DNA from: Parvimonas sp035282405
Lineage (GTDB): Bacteria > Bacillota > Clostridia > Tissierellales > Peptoniphilaceae
NCBI RefSeq assembly: GCF_035282405.1
Contig: NZ_JAYKBP010000007.1
Span: 1 to 45,866 of the forward strand
Length of the DNA: 45,866 bases
Direction: 5' to 3'
The position numbers and the translations under genes are program-made. The notes beneath the pieces are model-generated. The model was not told the DNA's origin, searched no databases, and worked only from the letters and a program-made list of their open reading frames with translations. Positions within the stretch are counted from its first letter, which is position 1. Each line of letters opens with the position of its first letter. Positions 42,594 through 45,866 of the stretch are shown in pieces.

Positions 42594-42740
42594 CAGTGTT
42601 ACGGTGATTTGGGGGTACACCGTAATTTGGAGAGAGTAACTCATCAAAATTATAATGAGTAATATAGGTTATGTTATTCTTTAAAGTAAAACACCTTTAG
42701 TGCTAAGCGCTAAAATTTTACTCAACAAAAGTATACCACT
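42594..42740. other. Chain of three hairpins between the IS and ispE
   Basis: This part of the 402-base gene-free gap holds TTACGGTG/CACCGTAA (42599-42625), ACTCAT/ATGAGT (42639-42660), and a two-level hairpin. The last has outer arms GTAAAA/TTTTAC and inner arms TTTAGTGC/GCGCTAAA (42686-42721). It has no T-box, SAM or other leader motif that I recognise and no reading frame. It may be a structured RNA or a remnant of another element. Confidence 0.5.
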
Positions 42741-42849
42741 TTTTTAAAAATAAGTCAATAGTTTTTTATTAATTTTTATGAATAAATTTTCAAAAAAAGG
42801 TTTTTATTGAGTTGCCAACTAGAATATAATAGAATGGTGTTTTTTAATT

Positions 42850-42878
42850 TTGTCTTTTATTTAAAATTGTGGTAAAAT
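42850..42878 (+). promoter_or_regulatory. Promoter of ispE-murI
   Basis: TTGTCT, 17 bases and TAAAAT with an extended TGG. It is about 40 bases before ispE. Confidence 0.7.
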
Positions 42879-42917
42879 AGTTTAAAATATATAAAGCGTT
42901 TAGATAGAGAGGATTTT

Positions 42918-43757
42918 ATGAAAAAGAAATCTTATGCAAAAATAAATTTAACTTTAGATGTAATAGAAAAAAGGGAAGATGGATATCATAATATAGATGG
43001 AATTATGCAAATGATAGATTTATATGATGAGGTTGAGGTTAAAATATCAGATAAATTTGAAATTACCTCTAATTCTAAAGATATTCCTCTAAATGAAAAA
43101 AACTTAGTTTATAAAGTTTATAATGTTATGAAAGAAAAATATAAATTTAACGAAAATTTCTCAATACATATTGAAAAAAATATACCGGTTTCTGCGGGTA
43201 TTGGAGGAGGAAGTAGCAATTCAGCTGTTGTTATCGAAATGATTGATGAACTTTTGGGGCTCAATATGAGCTTAGAAGAAAAAAAACAAATTGGTAGAAG
43301 TGTTGGAGCAGATATTCCCTATTTACTAGTTGGAAAAACAGCAAGAACAAGAGGAATAGGGGACGAACTTGAAATTTTAGAAAGTTTACCAACTACAAGT
43401 ATTTTAATTGTTAATAATAGTGTTGAAATTGCTACACCTTATATTTATTCAAATATAGCTCCAAGTGGTAATAGCGATAGAGTGGATAAACTTATAAGAA
43501 CATATAAAGATAAGAATTATGACGAATTTTTTAATAATTTATATAATGTAATGGAAGAGGTGTCAATTTCATATTGTCCTGAGATCAAAAACGTAAAAGA
43601 TAAAATGTATGAATTTAATTGTACAAAATCTCTTATGAGTGGTTCAGGGCCAACTGTATTTGGTATTTTTAAGAACGATAATGACATAAAAGAAGCTTAT
43701 GATTATTTCAAGAAAATTCATAAGAATACTTTTATAGTTAAAACAATGGAGAGATAG
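42918..43757 (+). CDS. ispE: 4-diphosphocytidyl-2-C-methyl-D-erythritol kinase
   Basis: A 279-aa GHMP kinase of the non-mevalonate isoprenoid pathway; it phosphorylates CDP-methylerythritol. The start SYAKINLTLDV contains the catalytic Lys region. KREDGYHNIDGIMQMIDLYD binds the substrate, PVSAGIGGGSSNSA at 90-103 is the ATP loop, and MSGSGPTVFG is the third GHMP motif. The length fits. One base separates it from murI. Confidence 0.95.
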   Translation: MKKKSYAKINLTLDVIEKREDGYHNIDGIMQMIDLYDEVEVKISDKFEITSNSKDIPLNEKNLVYKVYNVMKEKYKFNENFSIHIEKNIPVSAGIGGGSSNSAVVIEMIDELLGLNMSLEEKKQIGRSVGADIPYLLVGKTARTRGIGDELEILESLPTTSILIVNNSVEIATPYIYSNIAPSGNSDRVDKLIRTYKDKNYDEFFNNLYNVMEEVSISYCPEIKNVKDKMYEFNCTKSLMSGSGPTVFGIFKNDNDIKEAYDYFKKIHKNTFIVKTMER

Positions 43758-43758
43758 T

Positions 43759-44562
43759 ATGGATAATAGACCAATAGGAATTTTTGATTCAGGAATAGGT
43801 GGACTTACTGTTGTCAAAGAATTGTTGGAAATTCTACCAAATGAAAAAATAGTTTATTTTGGAGATACTGCCAGAGTGCCCTATGGAAACAGAAGTGAGG
43901 AGACAATTAAAAGATTTTCTAAAGAATGTATAGAATTCTTGAATAAAAAAGACATAAAGGCTTTAATTATAGCTTGCAATACTGTTTCTGCAGTTGCTCT
44001 TGAAATGCTAAAAAAAGAATTTGATATGTATATATTGGGAGTGATTGTGCCGGGAAGCCGAATGGCAAGCAGTGTAACAAAAAATAAAAAAATCGGTGTA
44101 ATAGGAACTAACGCGACGGTTTTAAGTCGAGCTTATGAAAAATGTATAAATGATGAAAATTTTGAAAATATAGTTTACTCAAAAGCCTGTCCATTATTTG
44201 TGCCTATTGTTGAAGATGGTTTGTCAGATTCTCAAATAGCATTAGATACAACTAGATTCTATTTGAACGAATTGATAAGTCAAAATGTTGATACTATTGT
44301 TATGGGTTGCACTCATTATCCAATATTGGAAAACACAATAAAATCAGTAGCTGGTAAAGATATAAAATTGATAAATCCTGCAAAAGAAACAGTTACAGAA
44401 ATGAAAAGATATTTGGAGCATAATAATCTATTAAATGAAGACTCTAAAAAAATAACAGAAAATATATTTTATATAACGGATGATGAAAACAAATTTAGAA
44501 AAAATTTACTTGATTTTATAAAGATTGAAAATCCAAATATAAAAAAAATAGATTTAAAATAA
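43759..44562 (+). CDS. murI: Glutamate racemase
   Basis: A 267-aa cytosolic enzyme that makes D-glutamate for peptidoglycan. IGIFDSGIGGLTV at the N-terminus, Cys73 in IIACNTVSA and Cys184 in MGCTHYPIL are the two-cysteine acid/base pair. VPGSRMAS and the FGDTARVPYG substrate segment are intact. It is co-transcribed with ispE and ended by a strong terminator. Confidence 0.96.
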   Translation: MDNRPIGIFDSGIGGLTVVKELLEILPNEKIVYFGDTARVPYGNRSEETIKRFSKECIEFLNKKDIKALIIACNTVSAVALEMLKKEFDMYILGVIVPGSRMASSVTKNKKIGVIGTNATVLSRAYEKCINDENFENIVYSKACPLFVPIVEDGLSDSQIALDTTRFYLNELISQNVDTIVMGCTHYPILENTIKSVAGKDIKLINPAKETVTEMKRYLEHNNLLNEDSKKITENIFYITDDENKFRKNLLDFIKIENPNIKKIDLK

Positions 44563-44583
44563 GTGAATAAAAATTATAAAAAA

Positions 44584-44624
44584 TAAGCCATTTAAAAATA
44601 CTAATTATGTTTTTAAATGGCTTA
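44584..44624. terminator. Bidirectional terminator after murI
   Basis: A perfect 15-bp stem TAAGCCATTTAAAAA/TTTTTAAATGGCTTA with an 11-nt loop lies between converging genes. Confidence 0.85.
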
Positions 44625-44648
44625 TTTAAATTATAATTCCAAAATTTA

Positions 44649-45497
44649 CTATTTGCTTTTAAAAAATAAAATCTTAGGCCATACCACTGAATTTGTAACT
44701 TCACTGGCCTTATAATACCTGTTTTTTCCAATGAGTTGACCGTTTTTATCTCTAAGATTTGCAGAATCTGGATCATAAACTTCAAAATAAAGTTCATTAT
44801 TTATATATTTATATCCCTTAACAATAAAAGTATGGCGTACAACTTTTGAATCATTATGACTTTTGCCAAGTTTTGGAGTGTTACGATTAAATCCGGCAAT
44901 CTTGGTCATATCTGAAAAAAACATTCCAATATAACCATCTTTTATATATTTTCTAATTGGCATATCACTCATATAACCACGTTTAAAATTATATGCTACA
45001 TATTTTATGTTTCTCTTTTTTAATGCATCTAACATTATATCAGGAATCCATCCTTTTCCATCGACTACATATTCATTTCTAAGGGATTCTCCTGTATCTT
45101 TACTATTTGAATCTAAAAATTTTAAAATCATAGCTGTACAAGTAGGAACACAATTATCACTGTGGTATTTTCCAGTTGAGCTTTGATCCATATACCATTC
45201 ATAATCTTTATTATTAGAAACAGTAACTCCTTGTGCGGCCTCTTCTTCTCGAGTCTTTTTTTCGCTTTCTATTTCTTGTTCGTATTGTTTTATTTTGTTT
45301 TTCTTTTGTTCTGCAATTTCATTTTGTTTTTTGACTTTTTCTTCTAGTTCTTTTTCTTGCTTTTCTAAATCTTTTGCAATTCTTTCAGCTTCTTCATTAG
45401 TTTTTTTGACATTTTTATTTGTGGTTTTATTTGAACAAGCTGAGGTTGAAATAGTAATAAGTAAAGCTAAAGAAAGTAATCTAATAAATTTTTTCAT
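44649..45497 (-). CDS. Lipoprotein with coiled coil and C39-like cysteine peptidase domain
   Basis: A 282-aa protein. The signal peptide ends at lipobox TSAC (Cys21). Residues about 33-88 are a charged coiled coil (KQEKELEEKVKKQNEIAEQ). Residues about 98-280 fit the C39-like papain fold: Gln105 as the oxyanion residue, Cys116 in DNCVPTCTAM as the nucleophile, His222 in VVRHTFIVKGY and Asp242 in VYDPDS. It is anchored outside the membrane. C39-like domains include bacteriocin leader peptidases and many surface peptidases; without an ABC transporter the second is more likely here. The substrate is unknown. GGGGG lies six bases before the start. Confidence 0.85.
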   Translation of the reverse strand: MKKFIRLLSLALLITISTSACSNKTTNKNVKKTNEEAERIAKDLEKQEKELEEKVKKQNEIAEQKKNKIKQYEQEIESEKKTREEEAAQGVTVSNNKDYEWYMDQSSTGKYHSDNCVPTCTAMILKFLDSNSKDTGESLRNEYVVDGKGWIPDIMLDALKKRNIKYVAYNFKRGYMSDMPIRKYIKDGYIGMFFSDMTKIAGFNRNTPKLGKSHNDSKVVRHTFIVKGYKYINNELYFEVYDPDSANLRDKNGQLIGKNRYYKASEVTNSVVWPKILFFKSK

Positions 45498-45630
45498 GTT
45501 TTCCCCCTAATTTAATATAATTGTAAAATAAATTACAGAACAATTATAACACAATTTATCAATATATAAAAATAGTTACATTAATTTGCAAAAATATAAG
45601 ATTTTATACAAAAAACAATAATAAAAAGTA

Positions 45631-45659
45631 TTGACAATTATTAAAATAATTGATATAAT
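45631..45659 (+). promoter_or_regulatory. Consensus promoter P1
   Basis: A perfect TTGACA, 17 bases and TATAAT. The expected start (about 45666) falls at the beginning of a terminator hairpin, so long transcripts from it would be cut off at about 25 nt. Confidence 0.85.
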
Positions 45660-45662
45660 AAA

Positions 45663-45691
45663 GACCCAGTGATAACTGGGTCGCTTTTTTT
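45663..45691 (+). terminator. Intrinsic terminator directly after P1
   Basis: The perfect 8-bp stem GACCCAGT/ACTGGGTC with loop GATA is followed by GC and seven T. No + strand gene lies between it and the murI terminator. Confidence 0.88.
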
Positions 45692-45725
45692 GTGGAATTT
45701 AATAAAAAATTTTTACAAAAAAGTG

Positions 45726-45754
45726 TTGACAACCAAAAAATGATGTTGTATAAT
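45726..45754 (+). promoter_or_regulatory. Consensus promoter P2
   Basis: A second perfect TTGACA, 17 bases and TATAAT, overlapping another TATAAT at 45754-45759. Strength and tandem layout suggest a stable-RNA operon. Confidence 0.85.
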
Positions 45755-45760
45755 ATAATG

Positions 45761-45866
45761 GTTGTTGTGAAACATTAAAAATTTCATATAGTGATAAAAA
45801 CTTTGAGAGTACAAAGAAAAACAATAATTTAGGTGTAACAAAAAGTCAGCGAGAGCAGACGAACTT
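45761..45866 (+). other. Transcribed leader downstream of P2, probable rRNA operon leader
   Basis: About 105 bases to the window end have no reading frame with a ribosome binding site. They contain a CTTTG/CAAAG hairpin at about 45802-45817 and a GTCAGCGAGAGCAGACG segment near the end. The 16S gene itself is not reached, so the assignment rests on the tandem consensus promoters and the non-coding leader. Confidence 0.45.

Noticed and set aside
42594..42740. T-box or SAM riboswitch before ispE
   Set aside because: The T-box sequence, the antiterminator and the conserved SAM core are not found, and ispE-murI is not a usual target.

Overview
The window is low-GC DNA (AT-rich intergenic regions, TTGACA/TATAAT promoters, strong GGAGG ribosome binding sites). 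It carries Firmicutes-type genes: the str operon rpsL-rpsG-fusA-tuf, ddl-murF, an arcB-arcC pair, lipoproteins with lipoboxes, and a secreted protein with choline-binding-like cell-wall repeats. The gene set fits an anaerobic, amino-acid- and peptide-using Gram-positive coccus of the Tissierellia/Peptoniphilaceae type, such as Parvimonas. That name is an inference from gene content and style, not from a marker sequence.

Layout. 1-1580: twelve tRNA genes on the + strand, ending in a tandem duplication of [structured repeat + tRNA-Phe + terminator]. 1641-3861: a 58-aa winged-helix-like protein, an AraC-type regulator with two DNA-binding domains (minus strand) and a small lipoprotein. 3920-8814: a 34-bp perfect palindrome overlapping a -10 box, then arcB-arcC-EamA transporter, then a nitroreductase and an alpha/beta hydrolase. 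8931-13408: the str operon. 13566-22712: transport and peptide metabolism: BrnQ with an apparent C-terminal ribbon-helix-helix domain, gpmA, potB-potC-potD without a local potA, an APC permease, an M18 aminopeptidase and small membrane/lipoproteins. 22875-27155: an accessory segment with a decayed IS30-family element and a 997-aa surface protein. 27704-34194: ddl-murF-M20 peptidase-M16C peptidase. 34323-40761: two paralogous SsuA/THI5-like binding lipoproteins, each with its own promoter, a permease and an ATPase, then a double-cubane-type 2-hydroxyacyl-CoA-dehydratase-family protein and its ATP-dependent activator. 40762-42593: three GC-rich 66-bp repeats directly followed by an intact IS1182-family element with inward-facing terminators at both ends. 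42850-44562: ispE-murI. 44649-45497: a lipoprotein with a coiled coil and a C39-like peptidase domain (minus strand). 45631-45866: two consensus promoters with a terminator between them, reading out of the window, probably into a stable-RNA (rRNA) operon.

How the genes work together. Peptides (M18, M20, M16C enzymes) and amino acids (BrnQ, APC) feed catabolism. ArcB/ArcC would turn citrulline and phosphate into ornithine, CO2, ammonia and ATP, but no arginine deiminase is present here. Ddl, MurF and MurI serve peptidoglycan precursor synthesis. The most system-like part is the twin-lipoprotein ABC importer next to an ATP-driven low-potential reductase pair. The most unusual single gene is the BrnQ carrier ending in a predicted DNA-binding domain. 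Several repeat families in the window share the GCGAAGC mini-hairpin motif, and paired base changes between copies suggest that the folded shape is maintained.
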